64,000 nucleotides of DNA, from assembly GCA_963682175.1 (NCBI GenBank), contig OY821786.1:32791501-32855500 (forward strand). Direction: 5' to 3'. The DNA is from Triglochin maritima. Its lineage: Eukaryota > Streptophyta > Magnoliopsida > Alismatales > Juncaginaceae. Made by a program: the position numbers and the translations under genes. The number at the start of each line of letters is the position of its first letter. Position 1 is the first letter of the stretch. The notes under the pieces were generated by a model, which was not told where the DNA came from, did no database searches, and was given only the letters and a program-made list of their open reading frames with translations. Positions 10,838-22,289 of this stretch are shown here, piece after piece.

Positions 10838-12156
10838 CTAACCCCTCTTTAGTTCCCTTTAGAAGATGACCTCTGAAGAACTAAAACTAAACTTGAGAAT
10901 TACTGTAATTTCGTGGAGAATTATGGAGAGAGATTTTGCATAAGAAAAATAATGAATTAATTAAGGAGGTAATGAGATAACCTTGTATTTATAGGTTCTC
11001 TCCAAATTACCTATTCATGCGCAACCTCTTGCCCATGATTCCATTTCGGGATTAGTAATAAATTCACAACTTATGTAACATATTATCCTATGTAATGATC
11101 AATCATTACACCCCATAATATTTACATCACATATGAATTTAATTTAGATTCTAATTATGTTATAAATCACAACATAATTTTGATTTTGCTTGTTCACCCC
11201 ATGTGTCATATTTTCTACATGAAACCCGACACATCTTATGAACTCAAAATCCCCATTTCTTGTTTCGCAGTTTTGTGGTGTGACCTATGGGAGGATCTAA
11301 ACTAAGTTGGCAGTGATATTAAGAGCTTAATATCACAAGCTATAAGCGGTATCTAGCTACACATTATAGCTCCCAATTAGTTAGATGTCTTAATTCCACT
11401 CAAACCAAAACCCGATCCAATTAGTGATGGAGTGCACCACTTGTGTCCGTCCCTTGCCTCATGATATTAAGAATACACACAAAGTAGTATTGTGTCATCT
11501 TTGTATTAGTATTCATTTCTTGATCTCTTTAAGCTAGTTATAAATATGTGACTTTACTCAAATCACATTGTGCACATTATAACTTTGCTTTATCAAGGGG
11601 CCCACTAATATCATCACTCAATTAAGAGGGGCAATGATAGTCTTTTGACTAACTATCTTCTCCAACAAAAGTTGTACTTAACCAACTAATGTCTTTACAC
11701 TACACTCATCGATAGCTTAAGACACTAGTCTAATTAAGCAATTCTTAAGTGATCGGATATAAGTCTCATATCAAAGGACCGAAGACACAGTAAAATATTA
11801 ATGACACAGAAACACATTTCTATAATATTTTACTTATTAGGTCTATTCAGTATACAAAAGTAATATTTTCCTCTTTTGCATACCCGTGTCGTCAGTCACT
11901 TGTAGAGCTACAATGATCTATGACCAACACGACAATCTTAACCCGGTAATTAATGTCCCATGTTAATTATCATGATTGCGAATATCTTTTGTTTTATGTA
12001 AACCAATATCTTTTAGAGCTCTACGGTTAAGGACCAAGAGCCTCTTCTTTAACACTTCTAAAAGGCGAATAACATAAACAAGGAACAAAATGATTTCTCA
12101 TTCAATTCATAATAATTGACATTTAAAAGTAAAACTTTTAGAACATATTCCCTTCA
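10838..12156 (-). mobile_element. 5' LTR of copia element 1, second part
   Basis: Begins with the duplicated target ctaac (10838-10842) and continues the LTR interrupted at 5438. The outer end is placed at cccttca (12156), giving TGAAGGG on the minus strand. It contains agttttgtggtgtgacctatgggaggatct-type text (near 11268), which recurs in the divergent LTR at 50029, supporting LTR identity. The exact outer end is inferred from the TG...CA rule only, because the other LTR is outside the window. Confidence 0.7.
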
Positions 12157-13558
12157 GCTGACTCCCTTGTTGCTCTCCCTCATCACTTTCCCTCGTCGTT
12201 GTCTCCCAAACTAAATCATTCGTCACTCTCCCTCACAGTTGTCCTTCGCGGCTCTCCCTCGTCGTTGTCTCCATCATCGTCATCTCCCGTTGTCTCCATC
12301 ATCGTCATCTCTGTCATCTCGTCGTTGTCTCCCTCTCTTATCGAGCAACGGTCAAGCCTAGCCTGAGCGAAAACTTCTACTCGATTCCCCTAACGAGCGA
12401 ACGACGAGCACGGAAAAAGAAGTTATCCAGCCGAGCATGCTCGCTTGAAATCCGCTCATTTACACCCCTATGAGAGTGTAAAAAACTCTTAGCGATAAAT
12501 TTATTGACATGTTTTTTGGAAAAGTCTGAGCGATAATTTTACGTCGTTTTGGAGATGTAATATTATGATAACCCTTTCTATTTTCCGAAAGCAAAATTTT
12601 ATCAGAGTTCCATTATTTTTATTTCTTTCTCGACTTGTTGACACTTTTTGGGAAAAGTCAAAGTGAGAATTTTGTATGTGTTTTAGAGATGTAATATTAC
12701 AGAGATTACTCCTTATGATTTTTGAAAGCAAAAGTTTTGAAAGTTATCGGAATATCAGTAAAGATTACTCTTAGCAGAGACTAAGAAGCAACTCATTTTT
12801 AAGGAAAATTATTTAAAATAAATTTTGTACATGATACATTGTCCTTAAACGAATTTATACGAGTTTTGGGTAGTGAGGATGTAATTTGCAACACTTTGAA
12901 CAGAAACAGTGACGAAATGAGCCCTACAAACAATAAATGTTCATACAAGTGAAAAGGTCGAGATCCAAGATGCACACGGCTAAATACTGAAAAACACAGA
13001 TGCACCTGTTCACCCGTTCAAGGACCAATTCACCCTACCAAATATAGTAGTTGTAGTTGTAGTTGTCAAGTTTAAATTAACTTTAACTCCAACAAATATG
13101 TTTACTTCTGTCAGCCCTAATCACACTTTTTAACTAGGCATCCGATCACTCATTGGACGTTACATGATCCTAGACATTTCATCTTGTAGGACCTCTTGGC
13201 CTTCTTGCAACGTCCGATTCTGTGAGTCAGAACTGCTCACTCCCACACTAATCAATTCAGACGTTTCTCCTTTTGCTCCAACGTCCCATACCAGTCAAAG
13301 TTAGTATTGACTTTTGTCGACCCAAGTAAATTGAACGTCATGTCCATTTTCTAATGTCTGATTTAGCCCGACACATAACTTAATTTTACCTCTATCACTT
13401 GGTCTCTTTGCCCTTTGCTTGGTGTCTTTGTGAGGCCTATAAGTATATTCCTTTTTTCTCCAACTTCTAAACACTTTGGATACCTTATGTGCTCACTCCT
13501 CTCAAACTTTCATTCCTCCCTCTGGGTTTTATATTTATAGTAATTTGAATTTGAACAA
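12157..13558. other. Intergenic stretch with local repeats, no gene
   Basis: 12165-12345 is a run of imperfect ctccctcgtcgttgtctcc repeats. 12505-12760 holds two copies of a roughly 130-bp unit sharing ggaaaagtc and gagatgtaatatta. No coding sequence or RNA gene is recognised. Confidence 0.55.
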
Positions 13559-13929
13559 TATTAACTAGGAAAATGTTTAGTGACCGCGGTGCGTCCGGGA
13601 CGCCGTCTGACGTGGACAATCCAGTCAGCAAAAACCAAAGATTAATTAAATCACATATTATTTATTTATTTTGTGTCACATCACACGCACGCGGAACTAT
13701 GTGACCTTTGTTTTCCAACATACATATATTCTCAAAACCTTCCATTATCCCTCAAACCTTTCATTCTCCATCATTTTCTCCCGATGGAAGACGAGATCGG
13801 TAAGAGAGATGCCGAGGAGATGACGCGGGAGTGAGTCTTAAGGAGGTTGGGACGCCGACGTCGTTGGTTAGGACGTCACGATGTAGTTGGTCGGCGAGGA
13901 AGAGGAGGAAATGGTCGGCGTTGGAGTCT

Positions 13930-14400
13930 TTCTCGAGGCGAGGAGGAGGAGGAATGTTATTTTTTGTAGCTGATTTAAGTTTTTGTATGATGTTTTTGGG
14001 GGAAAGTTTGATTTTCGTAGCTGATTTGAAGTTTTTGGGTTTTGTTATGTGATGGATTGGTCTTGGGTTTTTCGAAAACGTTGTTTTTTGTAGCTGATTT
14101 GTGTTTTTTTGTGTTGAATTTTTGCGAATGAGGAGGAATGTGGTTTTTTGTAACTGATTTGAGTTTTTTGTGTGGTGGTTTTTGGAGAAAGTTTGGTTTT
14201 CGTGGCTGATTTGAAGTTTTTGGTTTTGTTCTATGATTGATTAGTCTTGATTTTTTTGGAAGTATGGTTCTTTGTAGCTGATTTGAGTTTTTTGTGTTGA
14301 GTTTTTTAGGAAAAGTTTGTTTCTTTGTGGTTGATTTAAAGTTTTTGGTTTTGTTATGTGATGGATCGATCTTGGTTTTTTTATGTTATTTTGAAAACTT
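13930..14400. repeat. Degenerate repeat, core ttttgtagctgatttgagttttt
   Basis: At least seven copies of a phrase gttttttgtagctgatttg then agtttttg, spaced 40-75 bp, inside the TIR element. The phrase is related in style to the 21-bp array that follows but is a different sequence. No convincing gene. Confidence 0.65.
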
Positions 14401-14484
14401 TGTTTCTTTGTGTTGTTATTGTTTAAAGTTGGTTTGTCTTTGATATTAATTTTTGGGGGTTTCTGATTTATTTTCATGGTATTA

Positions 14485-15560
14485 GATGAAACAATACTTA
14501 AAAAGGAACAAACATAACTTAAAAAAAACAACAGAAAATTAAAAAGGATGAAGCAATACTTAAAAAGGAAAAACAGAAACTTAAAATGGATGAAGCAATA
14601 CCTAAAAAGAAACAACATAACTTAAAAAGTACGAAACAAAAATTAAAAAGTAAAAACAAAAAATTAAAAAGGAACAAACATAACTTAAAAAGGAACAACA
14701 GAAAATTAAAAAGGAAAAACATCAACTTAAAAAGGAACAACAGAAAATAAAAATGCTGAATCAATACTTAAAAAGGAAAAACAGGAACTTAAAAAGGATG
14801 AAGTAGTACCTAAAAAGGAACAATATATCTTAAAAAGGACAAAACAAAAATTAAAAAGGAAAACTTGACACTTAAAAATGTACACTTACTTAAAAAGGAA
14901 CCGACTACACTTAAAAATGTACAACTCACAGTTAAAAATGATAACCTCAAACATAAAAAAGAACAAGTCTCACTTAAAAATGAACAAACTACACTTTAAA
15001 AAGTACAACTCACAGTTAAAAAGAATAACCTCAAACATAAAAAGGAACAAACAATTCTTAAAAAGGAACAGACATCACTTAAAAAGGTACAACTCGCAGT
15101 TAAAAAGGAGAACTTCAAACATAAAAAAGAACAAACCACACTTAAAAAGAAACAGACTACACCTAAAAAAGTACAACTCATAGTTAAAAAAGAGAACCTC
15201 ATAGTTAAAAAGGAGAACCTCAAACATAAAAAAGAACAAACAATTCTTAAAAAGGAACAAACATTACTTAAAAAGGTACAACTCACAGTTAAAAAGGAGA
15301 AACACAAACTTAGAAAGGAACAAAAAACACTAAAAATGAAAACTTCACACTTAAAAATTTACACTCACTTAAAAAGAAACAGACTACACTTAAAAGGGTA
15401 CAACTCACAGTTAAAAAGGAGAACCTCAAACATAATAAAGAACAAACAATTGTTAAAAAGGAACATACATCACTTAAAAAGGTACAATTTACAGTTAAAA
15501 ATGAAAACCGCAAACTTAAAAAGGATAGACGTAGATGTTAAAAAGGAACATGTTTTGCCT
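14485..15560. repeat. 21-bp tandem array with 84-bp higher-order unit
   Basis: About 1.1 kb built from units such as tacaactcacagttaaaaag and aacagactacacttaaaaag, always sharing the core ttaaaaag. Left of about 14880 the units are irregular. From about 14920 four different 21-bp units form an 84-bp block that recurs at 14920, 15004, 15088, 15172 (105 bp, one extra unit), 15277 (longer) and 15398. Every length change I could measure within 15000-15540 is a multiple of 21 or keeps frame. Confidence 0.85.
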
Positions 15561-15566
15561 TTTTAA
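15000..15566 (+). other. Open heptad-repeat frame (Lys/Glu/Gln/Leu), possible coiled-coil fragment
   Basis: From the codon after the stop at 14997-14999 to the stop at 15566 one frame stays open for 188 codons although the DNA is AT-rich. Each 21-bp unit encodes seven residues, giving KKEQTSL, KKVQLAV, KKENFKH, KKEQTTL and so on. This is a K-K-[EV]-[QN]-x-x-[LV] heptad as in an amphipathic coiled coil. There is no early ATG; the first methionine is at 15336. The same DNA in the overlapping +1 frame also stays open in pieces, as any 21-bp repeat can. It may be a captured exon of a coiled-coil gene or simply a repeat. I do not recognise a family. Confidence 0.4.
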
Positions 15567-15569
15567 GTT

Positions 15570-15720
15570 GTTGTTTGGGGAAACCAAAAGTTGCGTTGGG
15601 AAAAGTAAAAGTTGCATGGGGAAACCAAACGTTGCAGTTAGAAAGTAAAAGTTGCACGGGGAAACCAAACGTTGCAGTGATAAAATAATGTTGCATTGGG
15701 AAACTAAAGGTTACATGTGA
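15570..15720. repeat. Short tandem repeat around gttgca-ggggaaaccaaa
   Basis: Five imperfect copies of gttgca(t/c)ggggaaac(c/t)aaa with spacers of 20-35 bp, next to the right TIR. Confidence 0.65.
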
Positions 15721-16099
15721 TACCAACATGTTATTAAATAAATTTCTTTGTTGACTAGATTGCTGACTCAACTGACCACGTCAGCCGCGTCCGGGACGCG
15801 CGCGACCGTGTATAAGGACTAGATTAACTAACTACATAGAAAAAATAGGTATTTTTCTAATACTTAGTTGGTATTTACTTTAACAAACGAAACAAACATA
15901 TCTGTAAAAGTTACTTACTTTTAAAAAGAATGATGAGTACAGAGCATAAGGTACTGTGATTGACATTCAAGGCAAAATATGATTTGAGACCGTACCAACA
16001 TATCCCAAAGGTAGAAACAATTAAAGGAATAAAAGAAATATATTGAGTTCCTTTTTGTCTCTCCTTTCACATCCTTATCTTACAATTTAAAATCCTTAT

Positions 16100-16800
16100 T
16101 AATATTCCTAGCTTTTATATTTAGGGTAATTTCAATTTTGAATTGTATTAACGTTAGCAGTCGCATGCAAGTGGACGCAATGTTGCACCCTAAATGTGTA
16201 AATTGAAGATATTGCCTTACTCTTATCAAATGAAATATTGTCTTGAAGGAAAATTGTACACAACATGTTCGTAATTACTAGCCGTTGCTTATTTTTACGA
16301 AAAAGAATTCCTCAAAACAAAGACAAAGCAAACACAACCCCCTTTTTCCATGCATAATGAATCATGCCTTATTTACTAAAATAATATTAAATATTATTGG
16401 ATTTATATTCAAGAGTAATCTGAATTTGAACGATACTAACGTAACACTACAAAGAACCAACGGTAATAAAACAAGTGTTTGTCTAACTCGTCATAACTTT
16501 CAAATGATCAAATCGTTTGGATGATTTTTACCGTTCTGAGTTTAATTACATTAACATATGTAGCGTTTATATTTAGCGAGGTTTGAATTTGATAGTGAAT
16601 AATACTAACGGTAAGAAACGAAATGTTTTAAGCTAACACTTATTTACATTAATGTATTGTAGCGTCTATCCTGTTTCAATTCTTTCAAACTCTTTGAATA
16701 ATTATTACCGTTGAGATTTATATACATTAATGTATGTAACGTTTATATTTAGAGAAGTTTGAATTTGAAATTGAATAATACTAACGTTGTTACCCGCTAA
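16100..16800. repeat. Four to five copies of an old module: tttatattta-gaatttgaa-aatactaacg
   Basis: Related phrases at 16112-16152, 16396-16443, 16564-16611 and 16738-16788. A fifth lies at 13528-13567, directly left of the TIR element. Copies are separated by 120-280 bp of less similar sequence. The TIR element appears to have landed in copy one. Confidence 0.55.
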
Positions 16801-16836
16801 AAATAACGGTAAGAAAAGGAAATTTTCTAACCCTCA

Positions 16837-17715
16837 CATATATAACTCCTCTCAACGCCTCTAACTCTATCTAAACTCCACTCTTCTTTTTCTTTCTTCA
16901 TTTTTTCTTAGGATTTGCAAAAGAGACCGTTCAAATGTGCGTATTATGGAAGAAGGTTTTTTTTTTAACTTCGATTCGTAATTGCCTTCTTTTCCTGTTT
17001 CTTTCTCTGTTCTTTTCTTGTCTTTTCCTTGTTTTATTGTTTCTGGGGTTTAGACAGGAACGACTTTTGTTGCGTAAAAGATTGGATTGAAGTTTCTTAT
17101 TTCTGGAGCAGCTTTTCCAGTTTGTGTGCCAAGTTTAGATGTCTTTGTGTTTCTTTTAGTTTATCTTCTCCTATTTAAGTTTTTTGTTATCTTTTATTTT
17201 GTGTTTTGTAGATCTTGGTTGGTTTCAGAAGTCTAATTCTTTCTGAAAATTTGCAAATTATGATCTTTGATTTTCCCTGATTCATTATCATTTTCTGTTT
17301 CTTTTTTCATTATTTTTCGGTTTTGTTTCTTTGGTTGTTTCTTTTCTGTTGTTGTTTTTTTCCTTCTGTTTGTAGTTTTTTGTCGTGTGAGCTTTGGTCC
17401 TTATTTTTACATTCTCTTTGAAGATTTCAAAGTTAAGTGTTGACCTCGAATCTTATGCTTTCTTGTCTTCTTGAGTACTCATCTTTTGTTATTTTTGTTT
17501 TTATTCCATCAATCAACTCATTTCCTTTATTGCTTATGCAGACTGACTACAAAGCTTCTAGTATCATATTGTAGGCTCTGATTTTGCTTTCAGTATTTGT
17601 TAAGTGAATGTAAGATTTGTATTTCAGTAATTGCAGCATAACACAGGTTTCTATGGTCCAAATCATGTCTCAGTTTGGTCGACGATTCCGACATCCAGGT
17701 AAGTTGTCTTTGCTT
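16837..17715 (+). other. Possible 5' end of a host transcript (TATA, CT-rich leader, splice-like sites)
   Basis: A TATA-like catatataa (16837-16845) is followed by a CT-rich leader (ctcctctcaacgcctc, cttctttttctttcttc) and then T-rich intron-like sequence. Candidate splice sites include tatgcag before actgactac (about 17542) and a short exon ending cgacatccag before gtaagttg (17699), whose frame from 17668 begins MSQFGRRFRHP. No downstream coding exons are recognisable before the gypsy cluster at 19.2 kb. This could be a gene truncated by transposons or chance sequence. Confidence 0.25.
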
Positions 17716-19186
17716 TTCAAATTATTACTTTCTTCTTATTCTTATTCTTATGATTTAGTTGTTGTCAGCAAGTCGGGAAACATTTGGTTGACATGTTATT
17801 TTTGAGATTAAACAACCTCCTAAACAACAATTAAGATCAAACGTTTGCTTCAGGTTTGACATGTTTCATAACATTTTTTCCCTTTTCTTCATATGTAGCC
17901 ATCTCTTAATTTGCTATAAACTTATTCCAAAATGCTTTCTTGAGATAGTTGATCTCTCTCCTTTAGTCTTCAACCCAATATTTCCTTATTTTTCTATTTG
18001 ACCTGTATCTTATTCTTGATAATTCTTGTAGGAAAACTTTGGTCAATACTTTTGAATTTTCGATAATATTTACCTGAAACATCTCTGAAGCATTCCGCTT
18101 TTTGCGTCTCTTCAGATTGAACAAGAATTTTACATTCTCTACAATCCTCTCTTTGATTTTGGCTTTTCATCTCTGCAAGACGTCTTTCAGTTATGGAATC
18201 TAAATTCACACTTTCCTATTTGGAATGTAACAATTTTGTCTTGTCCCCGACTTCTCTTTTGTTTTGTTGGTTCTTGATATATGAATAACAATTGTTGGAA
18301 GTTTATTTCAAAAATCTTTCCTTGAGAGTTGATTCTCTCCATTAGTCGTCAAATCAGATATTTTCTTATGCTTTCTATAATCTGTATTTTATTCTTGATC
18401 ATCTTTTTTGTTGGAAAACTAAAATTTCCACATCGTTCTTATTTGATTGCTTTATTTTTTATAACTTTTTTTGGAAAAAAACACAAATCTCATCAAACTC
18501 CTTCTATAGTCAAAATAACTTCTTTTGTTGGCCTTCATTATTTCCAATCTTTACGATCTTTTCATTCTCATCAAACACAAAGCTTTACGATCTTTTCATT
18601 ATTTCCAAATATTTGAAGTTTTCGTTATTTCTCTTTTCTCTTTTCTCTACAATCATCATTGCTTGCAAACATTAAAACCAAATTATCTTTACTTCATTCT
18701 CTTTTTTAGTTATGCAATTCAAATCATCATTCCTACAGTTTCGTTTCGTCAAAATTTTCAAATTGGTGTTTCACCTTTTCATCACACTTTCGAATTTAAT
18801 TAACATCCATTTCTTGTACAATTTCCCATGCACTGTTTTCATTGTTGATGAAACCAACTTCCCTTTTCACCTATTCATTCGCTCCTATCTTCATTCCATG
18901 TTCTTAACAAAGGTCAAACTTATTGACCAATTTAACTCAAAATCGACCTAGCTGAACAAAAAATTCTCGAAGCTGATTAAGGTCATGACCATTATCTACT
19001 ACTATACTGCACCCATTTTGACTTCGCATCCAAACATATCTCCCAATTGGGTTGGGAGAAGTTTTCCCAACAACTACATCTAGGTGCCTGAAATCGTACG
19101 TAAAGAAGCTTTCCGCAGAGGAAAGTAAACATTTTAACTCTTTGCTAGACTTCGTGTGTTATATATTCGGTTGACTCAAAATATAG
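17716..19186. other. T-rich intergenic or intronic DNA, no gene seen
   Basis: The longest frames are low-complexity Phe/Ile/Leu-rich shadows of a T-rich strand. 18540-18610 holds a small duplication (tttacgatcttttcatt twice). Nothing else is supportable. Confidence 0.5.
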
Positions 19187-19553
19187 ACTTTGTCAGCTTG
19201 CTAGGCTCATTGGATGGGGAGGATGCTGCACTACCAGTAAAATCGTGCTGGTACGGGTTTCTAACTCCATAAAGTTGCTTTGACTTGTCACACTCTCACT
19301 TGCCTCACTTAGTTTGGATGCTAAGTGGAACACACTCACACGCACACAAAGTAACACATTGGGTGCGTTAAAAAGAGCATTTTGCAACGCATTTATATAG
19401 CTTGCACACTTGCTTGTCTGCATGTGAGGGGTGGAAACCTTATTTACAGGGGAATGTCCCTCTTTCTAGAATCTTTGTATTTATGCTAGAAAAATATTCT
19501 TGAACATGTTTGGGAGCAAGATATTTTTGAAGATATGGTCGTTACATTCTCCC
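19187..19553 (-). repeat. 3' LTR of gypsy element D
   Basis: On the minus strand it starts TGTAACGACC, directly after the purine-rich gagggagaa (plus-strand ttctccctc at about 19554-19562). It aligns along its length with 32044-32414. Confidence 0.7.
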
Positions 19554-19555
19554 TC

Positions 19556-19690
19556 ATCTTCGTCGACAAGTATGCCTTGAACTGTCATAATTTTTTTTTA
19601 TCCTCCCAACATTCGTCACATTGGGTAGTCCTTCCATGGAACAAGATAGTGTGTCCTTGATGATTTACCTCGATTTGTGTCTCCCCAATC
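19556..19690 (-). pseudogene. Chromodomain remnant of gypsy element D
   Basis: On the minus strand this reads HYLVPWKDYP and, after a stop and frame change, FKAYL-like text next to the 3' LTR. That is where chromoviruses carry a C-terminal chromodomain on integrase. It is separated from its integrase by the insertion of element A. Confidence 0.55.
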
Positions 19691-19696
19691 TGGTAG

Positions 19697-20132
19697 TTTT
19701 ACACCCTTAAGGTTGCCATGGGGTTTGAACCCTTGGACTTAAACGCAAACAAGCCAAACAAATTCGGACAGCTTGCTAGGATTCAGGTGGATATTCAGGT
19801 CAGAGTCTCATTTGCGTCAACCAGATGCCAAGTTTGAATTGAGTAGTTTTGGCAAGTTTAGGGTGTTACAACAGGCAGGGAAAATAAGGCAAGCATTTAA
19901 AGACACGGAAGGAAAGTTTGATTGTTCATTGGTGCAAACACGGAAACTTTCTTGACCTCTGTTATTTTCAGATATGAATTTGAAGGGGCATTAAGTGGGC
20001 AAGCTATACAATTGGAACCCTTGGAGCATTAGCTGTAGGCAACCAACCCATCTGAGAGTTTTGTACTTTTGTGTACTTGTCGTTTAAAAACACTGAGTTG
20101 AGACATTTCATAAGGCCAATCTTAGTCTTGCT
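19697..20132 (+). repeat. 5' LTR of gypsy element A
   Basis: Matches 23534-24225 through phrases such as gccaagtttgaattga and aataaggcaagcattt. It ends gtcttgct, as does the 3' copy. It is about 100 bp shorter than the 3' LTR after allowing for the MITE. Confidence 0.75.
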
Positions 20133-20145
20133 GGTTTAGTCTACT

Positions 20146-20158
20146 TGGTATCAGAGCT
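20146..20158 (+). other. Primer-binding site of gypsy element A
   Basis: tggtatcagagct, tRNA-iMet type. It lies about 13 bp past the LTR end inferred from the TSD, slightly more than usual. Confidence 0.7.
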
Positions 20159-20159
20159 G

Positions 20160-20950
20160 ATGGAAACGAGGACGACGGAGCGTATCATTGCCGGGCAAGG
20201 TTCGAGCTTTGGAGGTTGAACGCAACAATTCCTGAGCGCAACAATTTGAGCCAAGGTTCTTGAGCTCAAGGCGTTCAACGGAGCTAGGCCCAAGGAGCTT
20301 GAGAACTTTCTTTGGGACTATTTTAAGGCATTGTCCACTAAGGAGGTCGACAAGGTAACACTTGAGGCTATGTTTCTTGCAGGGGATGCTAAATTGTGGT
20401 TGAGCTAGAGGAGTGTCGACTCCACCCAGCCAACCCCACATGGGAGGACAAGACCAATGAGTATGTGCCCAGTTTTTACCGACAATTCCGCCTCGATGAC
20501 TCGTGATGCACCGAGGAGGGAAGCACTATACGTGAAGGTATTCTCATCCTTGCTTCTGAATATAAAATCCATGTGCGAAGAAGATAAAAACTATACAACT
20601 TCATCACCGAGCTGCAAGGATGGACACAGATGTTAAAGATACAGTGTCCTGATTGATGCTAATGTAGACTACAAGAAAACAGAGCACCAGGAGGTGAAGT
20701 GCAAGGGGGCAAACTCAAGTCCGAGAGAAACATAAAAAAGGAAAAAAACTCAATGCACTTGTGGGAGCAAGAGGGGTCCCGACAAGCTTCACGTGGAAGA
20801 TACAGTAAACGGCCACAAGGTACGAGTCATGGTGGACATTGTAGCAACGTACAACTTTTTTGCTGAAACAAAGGCGGTTGCGTTGGGGCCGGAACTTGCC
20901 AAAGATGGAAGCCACGTCAAGACGGTTGGGCGGCTTGTGCACACTTGAAG
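20160..20950 (+). pseudogene. Gag and protease remnants of gypsy element A
   Basis: Gag is recognised by the frame reading FNGARPKELENFLWDYF and LEAMFLAGDAKLW (about 20272-20402), the usual plant chromovirus gag phrases. It runs into a stop at a tag codon. The protease segment near 20790-20940 reads VNGHKVRVMVDIVATYNFF. The catalytic D-T/S-G triad has become D-I-V, so it is inactive. Confidence 0.75.
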
Positions 20951-21299
20951 GTTGGCGAGTGGAGCGGTACCATCAACCTCATGTTCATACCCCTGGATGA
21001 CTTCAAAGTCATTTTTAAGTACGAAAATTTTGGTGCACGCCATGATGCCTTATTTTGTGAAGGGTGTTGACGAGGAAGGGAGCGTGAGGCTACTCTCAGG
21101 CTTGTCGCTCAAAAATGGCAAAGGGGAAAAGACATTTCTAGTTGCACTTGTGGAACCAAGCGATGCCCCTAGAGAGGAGGCACCTGCTGGCAGCTGCTAC
21201 TGAAGCTCTATGGTGACATCATTCCCTGACACCTTACCCAATGAGTTATCACCAAAGTGAGTTATGGATCAAAAGATAAAGCTTATGACCGGAGCTCGA

Positions 21300-22260
21300 C
21301 CACCTGCCCAAGCCCGTATCGCATGACCATCATCTTTTAGAAGTCACCATCAAGAACAAGTATCTGATGTCACATGTGGAAATTCCGTTCGATAAACTAA
21401 GGCAGGCGTCATATTTCTGGAAGATGGACTTGAGGAGTGGATACCACCGAGTTCGAATTGTAGAGAATGACGATCCCAAGACTGCATACATCACTTGCCA
21501 AGTACACTTGGAACTTATGAGTATTTATGGTGAAATGCACCATGAACCTTTTGTAACTTAATCAATGATGTCTTTAACGACTATGTATACGACTTTATTG
21601 TGGTTATCTGGACGTTATTGTTTTTTATAACAAGTACTTGAAGACGCACATATGACATTTCAAATGTTCAAACTGTTGTTTGAAAAGTTACGGCAACACA
21701 TGTTATTTTTGAAGCTTGTAAAATGCTCTTTTGGTTCGAAGATCTCCTTTTTAGGGCACATCATCGGAAGGCGAGGTGCGCATGAACCCAAAGAAGATCA
21801 AGACCATCGAGCAATGTCCAGTACCGACCAAGGTGTCGAAACTGAGTTCTTTCATTGGTTTAACGAACTACTACCGTAAATTCATCAAGAGCTATTAAAG
21901 AAAGATCGGCAGTGGGCATAGGAGTCGCAATGTTAGGAGGCATTCGATGAACTAAGGTAGGTGGTGATAACTACACTCATGTTGCCATACTTGAATTGGT
22001 CATTTGAAGTCTTCGTCGACACCTCAGACCTTGCAATCGGTGGGGTGCCTACCCAAAATGGACATCCCCTTACGAAAGTCGCAAGCATTAATGCACAAAT
22101 GGGGCATACTTGAGCCGCATGGGTTGTGAGGAGGTAAACCGTATTTTCTCTATCACCATCATGAGCAAGATTCTGAATGCACCAGAATCAAGAAGCAAAT
22201 CGAAGATGAGATCACAAGACACTACTGTCTTGAGGATCCTCTTTGCTGAAGACACTTTGT
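21300..22260 (+). pseudogene. Reverse transcriptase and RNase H remnants of gypsy element A
   Basis: RT finger/palm text at 21367-21520 (KMDLRSGYHRVRIVENDDPK), then after a frame change the catalytic region (about 21575-21640) and connection text at 21652-21790 (KLVKCSFGSKISFLGHIIG). A tail follows: SSFIGLTNYYRKFIKSY in another frame. At least three frameshifts and several stops lie within it. Confidence 0.8.
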
Positions 22261-22289
22261 GCCTAAGATTGGGGACTTAGGCGTGACTC

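Larger units (their letters stand above)
13568..15821. mobile_element. TIR-flanked element with repetitive core (MULE-like, possibly gene-carrying)
   Basis: The ends are inverted copies. The left has gaccgcggtgcgtccgggac followed by gtctgacgtgg and cagtcagca. The reverse complement of the right has cggtcgcgcgcgtcccggac followed by ggctgacgtgg and gagtcagca. Flanks are tattaacta (13559-13567) and gattaacta (15822-15830), 8 of 9 identical, as for a MULE-type 9-bp duplication. The GC-rich TIRs contrast with the AT-rich flanks. No transposase is present. The interior is almost entirely tandem repeats. The TIR start is uncertain by a few bases, and the superfamily is inferred from TSD length. Confidence 0.65.

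Noticed and set aside
14241..15307. Minus-strand Phe/Leu/Cys-rich frames through the 21-bp array
   Set aside because: A 21-bp period leaves several frames open on both strands by chance. The minus-strand products have no membrane-protein logic beyond the repeat.
18329..18951. Three overlapping Phe/Ile-rich frames as membrane proteins
   Set aside because: T-rich low-complexity DNA without motifs or start context.
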